Source of the DNA: Alphaproteobacteria bacterium
GTDB taxonomy: Bacteria; Pseudomonadota; Alphaproteobacteria; Rhodobacterales; Rhodobacteraceae
DNA length: 64,000 nt
Direction of reading: 5' to 3'
Assembly (NCBI GenBank): GCA_030425145.1
Contig: JAUHVK010000014.1
Coordinates: 51,852 to 115,851, forward strand
The notes under the pieces are model-generated. The model ran no database searches. It saw only the letters and a list, made by a program, of their open reading frames with translations, and had not been told where the DNA came from. Of the stretch, positions 8,132 through 19,782 are shown piece by piece. The position numbers and the translations under genes are program-made. Position 1 is the first letter of the stretch. Every line of letters starts with the position of its first letter.

Positions 8132-9244
8132 ATGGCGCCAAAGCGTCCCAAAGGTGCGGGCGCATTCCCGAAACCGGTAGAGAGCCCCGCGCCGTCACGG
8201 CCCGATCCATCCGAGCTTTATGCCGCGCTGGATCTGGGCACAAACAGTTGTCGTATGTTGATTGCCCAGCCCAAGGGCAACCAATTCCATGTGGTCGACA
8301 GCTTTTCAAAATCGGTTCAGTTGGGAGCCGGACTCGAAAAGTCCGGTCGCCTTAGCCGTGCGTCGATGAATCGGACGATTTCGGCGCTGCGAGTCTGTCA
8401 GCAGAAAATCCGACGTCACGAGGTGACGCGTATGCGTCTAGTTGCGACCGAGGCATGTCGCCGGGCGCATAATGCACGGGATTTCATCCGGCAGGTCAAA
8501 CGCGAGACCGGGCTGAACCTTGAGATCATCCAGCCCGAGGAAGAAGCGCGGCTGGCGGTCATTTCCTGCGCACCACTGGTGAGCACCAAGACCGAGCAAT
8601 TGCTGGTGGTGGATATTGGCGGTGGCTCGACCGAACTTGTCTGGATCGACCTGACCGCAGTGCCGCCCTTCGAGCGTCCGCGCGCAATTATGCGGCTTCA
8701 TGCCGGGTTTCACACCAAGGACAGTCCGTTTCCCGCCGCCCGTGTGGTGGACTGGATCAGTGTGCCTTTGGGTGTGGCAACGCTGCGCGATCAGTTTTCG
8801 GACGTGGAAAGCGACAGCGCGCGGTATGCGCTGATGAGCTGGTATTTCGAAGAAAACCTTGCCGAATTCGCGCCCTACAAGGACGAACAGGCGCGCGAAG
8901 GGTTCCAGATTGTCGGCACCAGCGGCACCGTGACCACCGTGGCGGCCAGCCATCTGGGTCTCAAGCGCTATGACCGGACCAAGGTGGACGGGCTTCGGAT
9001 GACCTCAGACCAGATTGAAAAGGTTATCTCGGGCTACCTGCAACTGGGTCCTGAAGGTCGTCGCGCCGATCCGCGCATCGGGCTGGACCGTCACGCGCTG
9101 ATCATGTCAGGATCTGCAATCCTGCAGGCGCTTTTGCGCTGTTGGCCGACAGACCGATTGTCTGTTGCTGACCGTGGATTACGTGAAGGGCTGCTCTATG
9201 CACAGATGTCCGCCGATGGCGTGCTTGAGGATGGTCCGTTCTGA
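8132..9244 (+). CDS. ppx: Exopolyphosphatase / guanosine pentaphosphatase (Ppx/GppA)
   Basis: The 370-residue protein has the ASKHA phosphate motifs: ALDLGTNSCRMLIAQ near residue 30, VDIGGGSTELVW near 155 and GTSGTVTTVAA near 265. It hydrolyses polyphosphate or pppGpp and affects stringent-response signalling. The length is that of the short alphaproteobacterial form without the C-terminal HD domain. It ends 3 bases from the convergent aroQ gene. Confidence 0.92.
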   Translation: MAPKRPKGAGAFPKPVESPAPSRPDPSELYAALDLGTNSCRMLIAQPKGNQFHVVDSFSKSVQLGAGLEKSGRLSRASMNRTISALRVCQQKIRRHEVTRMRLVATEACRRAHNARDFIRQVKRETGLNLEIIQPEEEARLAVISCAPLVSTKTEQLLVVDIGGGSTELVWIDLTAVPPFERPRAIMRLHAGFHTKDSPFPAARVVDWISVPLGVATLRDQFSDVESDSARYALMSWYFEENLAEFAPYKDEQAREGFQIVGTSGTVTTVAASHLGLKRYDRTKVDGLRMTSDQIEKVISGYLQLGPEGRRADPRIGLDRHALIMSGSAILQALLRCWPTDRLSVADRGLREGLLYAQMSADGVLEDGPF

Positions 9245-9247
9245 TAA

Positions 9248-9685
9248 TCAGCCCAACAGGCTGATCACCCGACGCAGCGCCAGTTCATAGCCTTCAATCC
9301 CAAACCCGGCGATGACGCCTTCGGCGCGGGCCGACACGTAGGAATGGTGCCGGAATGCCTCGCGTTTGTGGACGTTCGAGATGTGCACTTCGAAAACCAG
9401 ACCTTCATAGGCTTGCAGGGCATCGTAAATCGCCACGGAGGTGTGAGTGAAAGCGCCGGGATTGATGATGATCGCGTCGGCCTCTTCGCGCGCTTGGTGG
9501 ATCCAGTCGATGATCTGGCCTTCATGGTTCGACTGCATGGATTTCAGTTCGAACCCCGAAGGCTTGCCAAGCGCCTCGCAGCGCTCCGCGACGTCTTCGA
9601 GCGTGTCCGCGCCATAGATCGAGGGTTCCCGCTTGCCCAGAAGGTTCAGGTTGGGGCCGTTGATCAGAAAGACGGTACTGGACAT
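9248..9685 (-). CDS. aroQ: Type II 3-dehydroquinate dehydratase
   Basis: The 145-residue enzyme of the shikimate pathway contains [49 protein letters not shown], and [19 protein letters not shown]. The catalytic tyrosine, the NPGA-x-THTS loop and the two substrate-binding HISN/RHHS segments are all present. The start (MSSTVF) has GGAG seven bases upstream. The frame runs further upstream, but those residues do not resemble the family. Confidence 0.97.
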   Translation of the reverse strand: MSSTVFLINGPNLNLLGKREPSIYGADTLEDVAERCEALGKPSGFELKSMQSNHEGQIIDWIHQAREEADAIIINPGAFTHTSVAIYDALQAYEGLVFEVHISNVHKREAFRHHSYVSARAEGVIAGFGIEGYELALRRVISLLG

Positions 9686-9866
9686 GAGGTGCTCCACAGT
9701 GATTGCCATAGCTGTGCCAGCTTGCAGCCATCGGTGCAACCCGCAGCAGGTTTGAAGATCGGTGTTGTGGGTGCTGGCGTGTCGAAACAGGATGGGTATT
9801 CTGCATCTATCGGATCGCCCGGCGCGGCAACGACCGGGGCGGCAAGACGTCAGGGAGTACAGGACG

Positions 9867-10802
9867 ATGACACAGCGGATCGACAGGAATTCTGCGGGCG
9901 TTTTCATCATCGCCGCAACGCCGTTTGCGGAGGATGGGGCGCTGGATTTGGCCAGCACGGATCGGATGGTGGATTTCTACCTCGACTGTGGTGTCACAGG
10001 CATGACCATCCTTGGCATCATGGGTGAAGCCCCGAAACTGTCGGGTGAGGAATCTGCCCAATTCGCCCGGCACGTGCTGGACCGCGTTGCAGGCAGGGTG
10101 CCCGTCGTGGTCGGCGTGTCAGGGGCCGGGCTTGATAATATGGCGCGGCTGTCGCACAGCGTGATGGATGCGGGTGCGGCCGGTGTGATGGTGGCGCCGA
10201 TGCCGGGGCTGGGGACCGAGGTCAAACTGAGCGGTTATTTTGCGCAGGTCTGCGACGCACTTGGACCGGATGTGCCGGTCTGTGTGCAGGATTACCCGCA
10301 GACCACGGGTGTGCAGTTCAGCGTCGAAACCATCCTGCAACTGACTCGCGATCATGATCAAATCGTCATGCTGAAACACGAGGATTGGCCGGGGTTGAAC
10401 AAGCTCTCGCGGGTCCGGGCGGAGAGCGGCACAGCCGACACGCCGCGCCTGTCGATCCTGACGGGCAATGCCGCACTGTTCCTTCCGCAGGAATTGGCGC
10501 GCGGGGCTGATGGGGCGATGACGGGGTTCGCCTATCCCGAAATGCTGGTTCAGGTCGTCGAACGGCATAAGGCGGGTGATGTGGACGGGGCGGAAGATCT
10601 GTTTGACGCCTATCTCCCGATGGTCCGTTATGAACAGCAACTTGGCATCGGTCTCGCCATCCGCAAGGAAATCCTGCACCGGCGCGGTGTATTGGCCGCC
10701 TCTAAGGTACGTGCACCGGGGCCGTCCATGACCAAGGTCGACCACGCGGAACTGACGCGGTTGATGGAACGGCTGGACCACAAGCTGGCGGCGTTGGGCT
10801 GA
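9867..10802 (+). CDS. Dihydrodipicolinate synthase / N-acetylneuraminate lyase family enzyme
   Basis: This 311-residue barrel protein of the DHDPS/NAL superfamily has the Schiff-base lysine in [11 protein letters not shown] near residue 170. The catalytic tyrosine is in [11 protein letters not shown], and the [17 protein letters not shown] phosphate or keto-acid loop lies near the N-terminus. Such enzymes cleave, condense or deaminate 2-keto acids. The canonical DapA role is doubtful because the gene leads an operon with a hydantoinase and a hydantoin racemase. The start is the ATG at 9867; earlier in-frame codons lie in non-conserved sequence. Confidence 0.85.
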   Translation: MTQRIDRNSAGVFIIAATPFAEDGALDLASTDRMVDFYLDCGVTGMTILGIMGEAPKLSGEESAQFARHVLDRVAGRVPVVVGVSGAGLDNMARLSHSVMDAGAAGVMVAPMPGLGTEVKLSGYFAQVCDALGPDVPVCVQDYPQTTGVQFSVETILQLTRDHDQIVMLKHEDWPGLNKLSRVRAESGTADTPRLSILTGNAALFLPQELARGADGAMTGFAYPEMLVQVVERHKAGDVDGAEDLFDAYLPMVRYEQQLGIGLAIRKEILHRRGVLAASKVRAPGPSMTKVDHAELTRLMERLDHKLAALG

Positions 10803-10816
10803 GGGGGAACGACACC

Positions 10817-12265
10817 ATGCAGCATGATCTGGTGATCAAAGGTGGCACACTCGCCACCGCATCCGAGACCTTCCGCGCGGATCTGGGGATCCGGGACGGC
10901 AAGATCGCGACCCTGGGCCATGACCTCAGCGGCGACGATGTGATCGACGCAACCGGCAAGCTGGTGCTCCCGGGCGGGATCGAGGCGCATTGCCATATCG
11001 CACAGGAAAGCGGCATGGGGCTGATGACCTCGGACGATTACGAGTCCGGATCGATCTCGGCCGCGTTTGGTGGCAATTCCTGTTTCGTGCCTTTCGCGGC
11101 GCAGAAGCCGGGGCAGAGCGTGGCCGACACGCTGGCCACCTACGATGGTCGCGCCGCCCCCAAGTCGGTGATCGACTACTCCTACCATCTGATCCTGACC
11201 GACCCGAACCCGTCGGTTCTCGAGGAACTGCCTGGGGTGTTCGACCGGGGGATCACGTCGTTCAAGGTCTTCATGACCTACGCCACGCGCGTCAGTGATG
11301 CGCAGTTTCTTGACATCCTGACCGTGGCGCGGCGCCATGGCGGGCTGACCATGGTGCATGCGGAAAACCACGACATGCTGACATGGATGGCCTCGGCCTT
11401 GGCTGACAATGGCTATACCGAACCCAAGTTCCACGCCCCCGCGCGCCCCGGTCTGGCCGAGGAAGAAGCGATCAACCGCGCGATCAGCCTGTCGAAGCTG
11501 ACCAATGCGCCTTTGATGATCGTCCATGTCTCCACACCCAAGGGGGCGGAACTGGTGTCTCAGGCGCGGGCGGATGGAGCCTTTGTCTTTGGTGAAACTT
11601 GTCCGCAATATCTGTTCCTGACGAAACACGATCTGGACAGACCGGGGATGGAGGGGGCGAAATACATCTGTTCTCCACCCCTGCGCGACAGTCACACACA
11701 AGAGGTGCTGTGGCGGCACATCGCGCGGGGGACGTTCAGTGTTGTTTCGTCTGACCATGCGCCATTCCGATACGATGAAACGGGCAAGTTCTCGAACGGG
11801 CGCGACGTGGATTTCCGCAAGATCGCCAACGGTATGCCGGGAATCGAAATGCGCCTGCCGATGATGTTTTCGGAAGGGGTGGTGACTGGGCGGATCAACC
11901 TCAATCAATTCGTCGCTCTGTCCTCAACCAACGCCGCACGGCTCTATGGGATGCACCCGACCAAGGGCACGCTGGCTGTCGGGGCGGATGCGGATATCGC
12001 GATCTGGGATCCATCCGAGACCCGCATCGCGGGCGAGATGCACGATGCGATGGACTACAACCCGTTCGAGGGGATGGAAGTAACCGGCTGGCCGGTAACG
12101 GTGCTCACGCGCGGACGGAGGATCGTGGATCAGGGCGAACTGGTCGCCAAACCGGGCGATGGGGCATTTGTCAAACGTGGGCGCAGTGACTTGTCGGGGC
12201 TGACGGGCACGCGGTTGCCGGAGACCGATCCCGCGACCAATTTCGGGGCGGAAATTCTGAAATGA
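10817..12265 (+). CDS. Dihydropyrimidinase / D-hydantoinase-type cyclic amidohydrolase
   Basis: The 482-residue amidohydrolase carries all metal ligands of the family: GGIEAHCHI (H-x-H) near residue 58, the lysine to be carboxylated in TSFKVFMTYA near 150, MVHAEN and IVHVST histidines near 180 and 235, and SSDHAPF near 310. It should hydrolyse a cyclic imide, hydantoin or dihydropyrimidine. The exact substrate is unknown. It overlaps the hydantoin racemase by 4 bases, so a pathway through a chiral 5-substituted hydantoin or a similar ring is likely. Confidence 0.88.
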   Translation: MQHDLVIKGGTLATASETFRADLGIRDGKIATLGHDLSGDDVIDATGKLVLPGGIEAHCHIAQESGMGLMTSDDYESGSISAAFGGNSCFVPFAAQKPGQSVADTLATYDGRAAPKSVIDYSYHLILTDPNPSVLEELPGVFDRGITSFKVFMTYATRVSDAQFLDILTVARRHGGLTMVHAENHDMLTWMASALADNGYTEPKFHAPARPGLAEEEAINRAISLSKLTNAPLMIVHVSTPKGAELVSQARADGAFVFGETCPQYLFLTKHDLDRPGMEGAKYICSPPLRDSHTQEVLWRHIARGTFSVVSSDHAPFRYDETGKFSNGRDVDFRKIANGMPGIEMRLPMMFSEGVVTGRINLNQFVALSSTNAARLYGMHPTKGTLAVGADADIAIWDPSETRIAGEMHDAMDYNPFEGMEVTGWPVTVLTRGRRIVDQGELVAKPGDGAFVKRGRSDLSGLTGTRLPETDPATNFGAEILK

Positions 12266-12912
12266 CCGGGCCCATCGTGGTCATCAATCCGAACTCCAAT
12301 GAGGCGGTGACCGATGGTCTGCGTGACGCGCTGGCCGGGTTCAGCCTTCCACGCGGTCCGGTCATCGAATGCCTGACCTTGGCTGAGGGACCGTTCGGGA
12401 TTGAAAGCCAACGAGATTCCGACAGCGTGATCCTTCCGCTGGCCGCGTTGATGCAATCGCGCCCTGATGCGGGGGTGTTTGTGATTGCCTGCTATTCTGA
12501 CCCTGGCCTTGAGACCTGCCGTTCAGTTGTGCGGCAGCCTGTGTTTGGCATTCAGGAAAGCGGTTTGCTGACTGCGATGGCGCGCGCGGATCGGTTTGGG
12601 ATCATCGCTTTGGCGGATGCGTCGATCCCGCGCCACCGGCGCTACATGGCGCGGATGCAGGTGTTGGACAGGTTTGCCTGCGAGGTCGCGATGAACATGA
12701 GCGTGGATGACAGTGCACGTGGCGATGGCACCTTTGCCCGACTGATCGAAGCGGGCTCCGCGCTCAAGGCGCAAGGCGCAGGCGTGGTGATCCTCGGCTG
12801 CGCCGGAATGGCTCGGCATCGCCGCCCGCTTGAAGCGGAACTCGGAATCCCGGTGATCGACCCGGTTCAGGCGGCGGTGACGATGGCGCTTGGAGTGCTT
12901 CTGGCGGGCTGA
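12262..12912 (+). CDS. Asp/Glu/hydantoin racemase family protein
   Basis: The 216-residue protein begins with the family pattern IVVINPNSNEAVTDGL. It has the two catalytic cysteines in FVIACYSDPGLE near residue 75 and VILGCAGM near 175, as in cofactor-independent hydantoin racemases. It would interconvert hydantoin enantiomers for the upstream hydantoinase, to which it is translationally coupled by a 4-base overlap. It ends 8 bases from the convergent reductase. Confidence 0.87.
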   Translation: MTGPIVVINPNSNEAVTDGLRDALAGFSLPRGPVIECLTLAEGPFGIESQRDSDSVILPLAALMQSRPDAGVFVIACYSDPGLETCRSVVRQPVFGIQESGLLTAMARADRFGIIALADASIPRHRRYMARMQVLDRFACEVAMNMSVDDSARGDGTFARLIEAGSALKAQGAGVVILGCAGMARHRRPLEAELGIPVIDPVQAAVTMALGVLLAG

Positions 12913-12920
12913 CGCACGCG

Positions 12921-14006
12921 TCAGACGTCCACCTCCACCGCGCCGATGGGTTTCGAACAGCACGCAAGGATATAGCCGTTCTCGATGTCCTCTTCCGAGA
13001 TGCCGCCGTTGTGGACCATATGCACCTCGCCAGCGGTTTTGCGGATCTTGCACGTGCCGCAAACGCCGAAGGTGCAGCCCGACGGGATAACGATCCCCGC
13101 GCCGCGGGCGACGGCCAGAACGGTATCGGTCTCGTGACAGTCGATTGAAACGTCCGAACGCGCAAAGGCAACGCTTGCGGTGGCGCTTTCATCTGGGATG
13201 ACGTCGTCATGTTCGGGAAGCTGCTCTTCTTTCTTGACCGGCGCGACAAAGCTTTCCTGATGGTAGCGATCCATGTCGTAGCCAAGACCGATCAGCATCT
13301 CACGCACGGCGTCCATGAAGGGTTCAGGGCCGCAGCAATAGACCTCGCGGTCCATGTAATCCCCGGCGATGAGGCCGATCATCAACTGATTCAGCCGCCC
13401 ACGTAGACCAGTCCAGACCCGATAGGGGTCGTCTTCCTCGACAATGAAAAACAGCTTGATCGACGGAACACGGCTGGCCATCTGTTCGAGCCGCTGGCGG
13501 CAGATGATGTCTTGCGGGCGCTGCGCGCAGTTGACGAACACCACGTCCACATCGGTGCCCCGGTCGTAGAGGTAAGTCGTCATTGAAAGCGACGGCGTGA
13601 TGCCCGAACCGGCAGAAATGAAGAGGTACTTATTCTTGGTCGCGCGGGGCAGGGTGAAGATGCCCGACGGACCAGTTGCCTTGATCTGCATGCCGGGCTT
13701 GAGGTGATCCAGCATCCAGCGTGTGCCAATACTGCCGGGCTGTGCCTTGACCGTGACGCCCAGCGTCAGCGGGCGCGAGGGTGAGGAGGAGATCGTGTAG
13801 GTCTTCCAAAGCGTACCGCCCGGTACGGGCAATTCCAGCGTCAGGAATTGCCCCGGCTCATAGCGGAACTGCTTTCCCGAGGGCGAGACAAAGCTGAAGG
13901 TCGCCGTGTTTGGCGCTTCGGGCACCACAGCACAGCAGACCAGCGGTTCGTCATCCGTCCAGATACCTGCATCCAGCGGTACGGTCAGATCTAGATCCAG
14001 CGCCAT
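12921..14006 (-). CDS. Ferredoxin-NAD(P) reductase of a Rieske oxygenase (GbcB-like)
   Basis: The 361-residue protein has an FAD-binding region (YEPGQFLTLELP, WKTYTISSSP) and an NAD-binding region (LFISAGSGITPSLSM, CCGPEPFMDAV). A C-terminal plant-type 2Fe-2S domain follows, with cysteines in CTFGVCGTC near residue 310 and the fourth in ILACC. It passes electrons from NAD(P)H to the adjacent Rieske oxygenase, whose stop lies 4 bases upstream. GGAG is placed eight bases before the ATG at 14006. The pairing resembles the glycine-betaine (GbcAB) and stachydrine demethylase systems. Confidence 0.9.
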   Translation of the reverse strand: MALDLDLTVPLDAGIWTDDEPLVCCAVVPEAPNTATFSFVSPSGKQFRYEPGQFLTLELPVPGGTLWKTYTISSSPSRPLTLGVTVKAQPGSIGTRWMLDHLKPGMQIKATGPSGIFTLPRATKNKYLFISAGSGITPSLSMTTYLYDRGTDVDVVFVNCAQRPQDIICRQRLEQMASRVPSIKLFFIVEEDDPYRVWTGLRGRLNQLMIGLIAGDYMDREVYCCGPEPFMDAVREMLIGLGYDMDRYHQESFVAPVKKEEQLPEHDDVIPDESATASVAFARSDVSIDCHETDTVLAVARGAGIVIPSGCTFGVCGTCKIRKTAGEVHMVHNGGISEEDIENGYILACCSKPIGAVEVDV

Positions 14007-14010
14007 GGGG

Positions 14011-15324
<1,314 letters not shown>

Positions 15325-15426
15325 TCAAACGCGCAATCGCACGCAAATCGGGACCAGACGTCATGGATTGCGACCTAGCGAAACCGGTTTGCGACTGCGT
15401 GTTTCGAGGCAGTGAGTGAGCGTGTG

Positions 15427-16455
15427 TCACCGGGCGCCCCATGTGTCGGACAGGCGATAACCTTCGGGCCACGGATCGCTTGGGTCGAGCATGTGCTGGT
15501 GGATGCCAGTGACCCAGCCACGACCCGAAAGCTCTGATCGGATTGCCGGGCGTGAGCCCACATTGGTTTCGCCGAGAATCGTCCCTGTGAAGGTCGATCC
15601 AATGATCGACCGCGCGGTGAGCCTGTCGCCAACGGCCATCTGGCCGCGTGCATGTAGGACAGCCATCCGAGCGGACAGCGCCGTCCCGGTTGGCGACCGA
15701 TCCACCTTGCCCGGCTGGATCGCCACAGCGGCCCCGGCTTCAAGGCCATCTGCGCCCTGGGTCAATGCTCCGGCGAACAGACAGAAGGACACATGCGCCC
15801 AATCGGGGTTCTCGGGATGCGTAAAGCCGATCTGTTCATTGGCGGCGTTGGTAATGCGCACACCCAGGCGCGCAATGTCATGCGCCTCGTCTTCGCGCAG
15901 CGCAAAGCCCAGCGCCTCTGCGTCGACGATGACAAAGCTGTCGCCGCCATAGGCGGTGTCGATTTTCAGGGTGCCAATCCCTTCGACCTCGAGTGTGCAG
16001 TCCAAATCAGCCGCAAAGGACGGCACGTTCTGCACATGGATGCGCTCGGCCTTGCCATCGCGGCAATCGGCGCGAACGCGCACCAAACCGCCCGGCGCTT
16101 CAAGCACCAGATGGGTCTCAGGTTCCTGCATCGGGACTAGTCCACCATCCAGCAACACAGTCGCAACGCAGATCGAATTCGACCCCGACATCGGCGGCGT
16201 GTCTTCCGGCTCCATGATGATCCATGCGGCTTGTGCGTCCGGATGCTTGGGCGGCACCAAAAGGTTCACATGTCGAAACACACCACCACGCGGTTCGTTC
16301 AGCACGAAGTTCCGCAGTGTTTGATCCTGTGCAATCCAACGGCGTTGTTCCCAGATCGTGTCGCCCGGAGGTGGAAGAACGCCACCGACGATCACATCAC
16401 CAACTTCGCCTTCGGCATGCGCGGAAATGACGTGGATCGTTTTGCTGGAGCGCAT
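15427..16455 (-). CDS. Proline racemase superfamily protein with Ser/Thr in place of the catalytic cysteines
   Basis: The 342-residue protein has the proline racemase fold motifs. The first catalytic position, MCGHG in true racemases, reads MSGSN here (Ser90). The second, DRSPCGTG, reads DRSPTGTA (Thr256). The GGDSFVIVD aspartate loop near 172 is kept. Threonine at the second site is known from trans-3-hydroxy-L-proline dehydratases. With serine at the first site as well, neither thiol of the epimerases is present, so a dehydratase or altered chemistry is more likely than epimerisation. The gene ends 174 bases before the Rieske gene start and begins one base after the flavoprotein stop, so it shares that operon. 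Confidence 0.82.
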   Translation of the reverse strand: MRSSKTIHVISAHAEGEVGDVIVGGVLPPPGDTIWEQRRWIAQDQTLRNFVLNEPRGGVFRHVNLLVPPKHPDAQAAWIIMEPEDTPPMSGSNSICVATVLLDGGLVPMQEPETHLVLEAPGGLVRVRADCRDGKAERIHVQNVPSFAADLDCTLEVEGIGTLKIDTAYGGDSFVIVDAEALGFALREDEAHDIARLGVRITNAANEQIGFTHPENPDWAHVSFCLFAGALTQGADGLEAGAAVAIQPGKVDRSPTGTALSARMAVLHARGQMAVGDRLTARSIIGSTFTGTILGETNVGSRPAIRSELSGRGWVTGIHQHMLDPSDPWPEGYRLSDTWGAR

Positions 16456-16456
16456 A

Positions 16457-18502
16457 TCAGATGTCCTTGACCAAGCGCAGCGCGTCGTAGATCGCGGCGT
16501 GGGTGTTGCGGGCGCTGACCGCGTCGCCGATGCGGAACAGTTGGAACGTGCCGCTCTCGTTGCGGGTCACGTTCTGCGATTGCCCCGTGATCAGGGCGTC
16601 ATAGTCCACAGCCCCGCCATTCGACGACAGCGGCTTGAGGTCGTAATAGAGCTCGTCCAGCGGCATGGTTCCGTAGTTGATGACGATCTGGTCATAGGTC
16701 TTTTCACTGGTGTGATCGCTGTAATCCGTGCCGATGACCGCCTTCAGACGATTGCCGTCACGCTGAGCGTCTTTCAGGCGCCGGGTGACGGTAAAGGTCA
16801 CGTCCTTGTCCTGAAGCGATCGCATGTAGGGAACAAGGTTCATCGCCATGACATCTGGCGCAAAGGTGCGGTCAGGCGTCATGATCTCTACGGTGCTGCC
16901 CGCGTTTGCGGCCACTTCGGCGGCCATAAGGGCAGGGTGGTCGCCACTTTCGTCATAGATCAGAACTGATTGTCCCGGTTTCACATCGCCCGCGATGATG
17001 TCCCAGGACGAGGTGAGAAGATCATTCTCGCGCCCGCTTTCGAAAAGCTCCGTATTGGGAAGACCGCCCGTGGCGACGATCACGACATCCGGGTTCAGGG
17101 CAGTTACATCGTCGGCCTCGGCCCAGGTGTTGAAGCGGAATTCCACATCGCGGGCAGCACATTGCGACATTCGCCAGTCAATGATGCTGATCATCTCGCG
17201 CCGGCGCGGATTCTGCGCGGTCAGTCGCACTTGCCCGCCCGGATCGGGCTGCGCCTCGAACACTGTCACGTCGTGGCCCCGCTCGGCGGCCACGCGCGCG
17301 GCTTCCAGACCCGCTGGCCCGGCGCCCACGATCACCACCTTCTTCCGGGTCTCGGCAGGCGAGACCTCATGCGGCATGGTCAGTTCGCGGCCCGTGGCGG
17401 CGTTATGGATGCAGAGCGCCTCACCAGCCGCGTAGATGCGATCCAGGCAGTAGGTCGCGCCGACGCAGGGGCGGATATCGTCCTCGCGCCCTTCGATAAT
17501 CTTCTTGACGATATGCGGATCAGCCATGTGTGCGCGAGTCATGCCCACCATGTCCAAGAGACCTGCCTGAACAGCATGGCGCGCTGTCGCCACATCGGGG
17601 ATGCGCGCGGCGTGGAAGGTGGGCATCCCAGTCGCCGCCCGGACGGCGCCTGCGAAATCCAGATGCGGCGCGCTTTTCATGCCCTGAACAGGGATCACGT
17701 CGGTCATCGCCGGATCGGTGTGGATACGGCCGCGGATCACGTTCAGGAAATCCACCATGCCCGTCGCCGCCAGACGTTTCGAGATCTCAATGCCTTCCTC
17801 GGACGTGATGCCGCCAGCCTCGGCTTCGTCGGCGGTGTAGCGAAGACCAATGATGAACTCGTCGCCAACCCGTTTGCGTACGCCACGCAGCACGTCGAGC
17901 AAGAGCTTCATCCGGCTGTCGAGTGTCTGTCCGCCGTAAGGCCCGTCCAGATCATTTGTCAGCGGTGACCAGAACTGATCGAGCAGGTGGCCGTAGACCT
18001 GCAATTCGATCCCGTCCATGCCGCCTGTTTTCATTCGTTCGGTGGCATCGGCGAAATCGGTGATGATGCGTTCGATGTCCCAATCCTCAGCCAGCTTGGG
18101 AAACGCCTTGTGCGCGGGTTCGCGGTGTTTGGACGAAGAGACAGACGGCAGCCAATTGCCCTTGTTCCACGTCGTCCGACGACCCAGATGGGTGAGCTGG
18201 ATCATCACCGCACAACCGTTGTCATGACATGCATCGGTCAGCTGTTTGATCCATGGCACCACCTCGTCCTTGTAGGCGAGGATGTTGTTGAACACCGGTG
18301 GGCTGTCCTTGGACACCGCCGCCGATCCGGCGGTCATCGCCAGCGCAACACCGGCCTTGGCGCGTTCCGCGTGATAGGCCGCATAACGCGCTTTCGGCAT
18401 CCCATCCTCGGGGTAGGCCGGTTCATGGCTAGTGGTCATGATGCGATTGCGCAGCGTGAGATGCTTGAGCTGATAGGGCTGCAAAAGAGGATCGGTCGAC
18501 AT
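16457..18502 (-). CDS. FMN/Fe-S/NAD(P)-binding N-demethylase or dehydrogenase (TMADH/StcD/DgcA-like)
   Basis: The 681-residue protein has an old-yellow-enzyme barrel (residues 1-340, [20 protein letters not shown]), then an Fe-S loop and a C-terminal dinucleotide-binding half ([14 protein letters not shown] from 389). It resembles trimethylamine dehydrogenase and the N-methylproline or dimethylglycine demethylases. The Fe-S loop reads C346-x2-A349-x2-C352-x11-C364, so the second of four usual cysteines is alanine. The start has GGAG six bases upstream; an open extension of 89 residues overlaps the divergent tetR gene and is rejected. It leads the demethylation operon. Confidence 0.88.
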   Translation of the reverse strand: MSTDPLLQPYQLKHLTLRNRIMTTSHEPAYPEDGMPKARYAAYHAERAKAGVALAMTAGSAAVSKDSPPVFNNILAYKDEVVPWIKQLTDACHDNGCAVMIQLTHLGRRTTWNKGNWLPSVSSSKHREPAHKAFPKLAEDWDIERIITDFADATERMKTGGMDGIELQVYGHLLDQFWSPLTNDLDGPYGGQTLDSRMKLLLDVLRGVRKRVGDEFIIGLRYTADEAEAGGITSEEGIEISKRLAATGMVDFLNVIRGRIHTDPAMTDVIPVQGMKSAPHLDFAGAVRAATGMPTFHAARIPDVATARHAVQAGLLDMVGMTRAHMADPHIVKKIIEGREDDIRPCVGATYCLDRIYAAGEALCIHNAATGRELTMPHEVSPAETRKKVVIVGAGPAGLEAARVAAERGHDVTVFEAQPDPGGQVRLTAQNPRRREMISIIDWRMSQCAARDVEFRFNTWAEADDVTALNPDVVIVATGGLPNTELFESGRENDLLTSSWDIIAGDVKPGQSVLIYDESGDHPALMAAEVAANAGSTVEIMTPDRTFAPDVMAMNLVPYMRSLQDKDVTFTVTRRLKDAQRDGNRLKAVIGTDYSDHTSEKTYDQIVINYGTMPLDELYYDLKPLSSNGGAVDYDALITGQSQNVTRNESGTFQLFRIGDAVSARNTHAAIYDALRLVKDI

Positions 18503-18617
18503 GGAAGCTCCGCAGGTTTTGAAGAAGCGTTGTCTCAAATGTTCATACCTGTCAAGTTTGTGTTCACTGCTGACCATTTTGCTTGTCGGCGGCGACATTC
18601 GCGCATAGATCTGCGAC
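18503..18617. promoter_or_regulatory. Divergent promoter/operator region, flavoprotein operon and tetR
   Basis: The 115-bp region carries TGTTCA at 18540 and again at 18561, 21 bases (two helical turns) apart. Between them, on the minus strand, is a TTGACA that could be the -35 of the flavoprotein operon. It is the natural place for the divergent TetR protein to bind. The -10 element is not clear. Confidence 0.4.
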
Positions 18618-19253
18618 ATGTCGGAAGCTTTCAACATCGACGGAAAGTCAAAGGGCTGGCGCGGATCGCGCGAGGTCTGGTTGGCGGCGGCCCGCGAGGC
18701 GTTTCTCGATTCGGGCATCGATGCGGTGAAAATCCAGCCTCTGGCAAATCGGCTCGGCCTGTCTCGCACCAGCTTTTATTGGTTCTTCGAAGATCGGGAT
18801 GCGGTGCTTCAAGCGCTGCTGGACGATTGGGAAGAGACCAACACAAAACCCATCATCCAAGCGTCCGAGGCTTTTGCCGAAACGATTTCCGAAGCTGTGC
18901 TGACCATGATCGCCGTGTTTCTCCCGGGCGGTGGGTTCGAAAACAAACTCGATCTCGCGATCCGCGGATGGGCGCATCAATCCGACACAGTTGCCGCCTT
19001 GGTGAACGCCACCGACGAGATTCGCCTCTCGGCCTTGCGCGCGATGTTTGAACGGTTCGATTATCGGCCTGACGAAGCCGACGTGCGGGCGCGCACGATG
19101 TACCTGGTGCAGATCGGCTATATCTCGATGCAGGTGCAGGAAGACTTGGACCTACGGCTAACGCGGATTCCGAATTACGTGAAGACATTTACAGGTCAGG
19201 GCCCGACGCAAAGCGAGATGGACCGGTTTCGCGCGCGGGTCGGCAAGGGCTGA
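18618..19253 (+). CDS. TetR-family transcriptional regulator
   Basis: The 211-residue protein has an N-terminal TetR helix-turn-helix (residues about 18-60, AAAREAFLDSGIDAVKIQPLANRLGLSRTSFYWFFEDRDAVLQALL) and a helical ligand-binding remainder. It is divergently transcribed from the flavoprotein-racemase-Rieske operon and is the likely ligand-responsive repressor of it. It is the last gene before the mobile-element region. Confidence 0.88.
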   Translation: MSEAFNIDGKSKGWRGSREVWLAAAREAFLDSGIDAVKIQPLANRLGLSRTSFYWFFEDRDAVLQALLDDWEETNTKPIIQASEAFAETISEAVLTMIAVFLPGGGFENKLDLAIRGWAHQSDTVAALVNATDEIRLSALRAMFERFDYRPDEADVRARTMYLVQIGYISMQVQEDLDLRLTRIPNYVKTFTGQGPTQSEMDRFRARVGKG

Positions 19254-19346
19254 CAATTCTGAAATTATGCACGCGCTGAAAAATGCGCCAAATTCTCCCT
19301 GAGCCGCATGAAGCGGATTAAGCTAAGTCCTTGCTTTCAGGAAGTT

Positions 19347-19365
19347 TTGGCTCCGGCGGTAGGGA
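19347..19365 (-). repeat. Left att site of element A (19 bp of tRNA-Asn 3' end)
   Basis: TTGGCTCCGGCGGTAGGGA matches the first 19 bases of the two longer att copies at 48157 and 57633. It corresponds to the CCA end, the acceptor stem and the start of the T-stem of tRNA-Asn on the minus strand. Similarity stops abruptly after it. It marks the displaced 3' end of the original target. Confidence 0.75.
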
Positions 19366-19433
19366 ACGGAGCCATATTTTTCGATCTGATAAGTATCTGA
19401 TATTAAACCAGAAAATAAATAAGGTCGATCCAT

Positions 19434-19457
19434 GGTGTCACAGTCAGGTGTCACAGT
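19434..19457. repeat. Tandem GGTGTCACAGT motif, left arm of element A
   Basis: Two copies of GGTGTCACAGT are spaced 13 bases apart. The same pair, in the same orientation, occurs at 48083-48106 near the other end. In the excised circle the two pairs would flank attP, as arm-type integrase sites do. The rest of 19254-19782 shows no convincing gene. Confidence 0.6.
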
Positions 19458-19782
19458 GTGCCACCCGAGCTCAGAATTCAAGCGGATGCAGGCAAACCGC
19501 GAGCAGGTTATGTCGATCTCAACACAGCGCCCCGAGAATACGGGAGGGGCGCCGCGCGCCATAGGCGCATTTCTTCGAACAAGAACCAGATATGAGGCTG
19601 CGTTGCAGGATAGATCGAGAGGGGCGTGGCTCTTCGATCGAGACTGGGATCACGTGATCAAGCCTTCCCACTCTGAGGAAGCCCCTTATCGAACGCACTA
19701 CTCTCGATACGGGCGTCCCGACCACGGTTAAAGTCTGCGCTGACTTCGCCGACCGCCTGCACACGGCCGGGTACGGGGCGGA

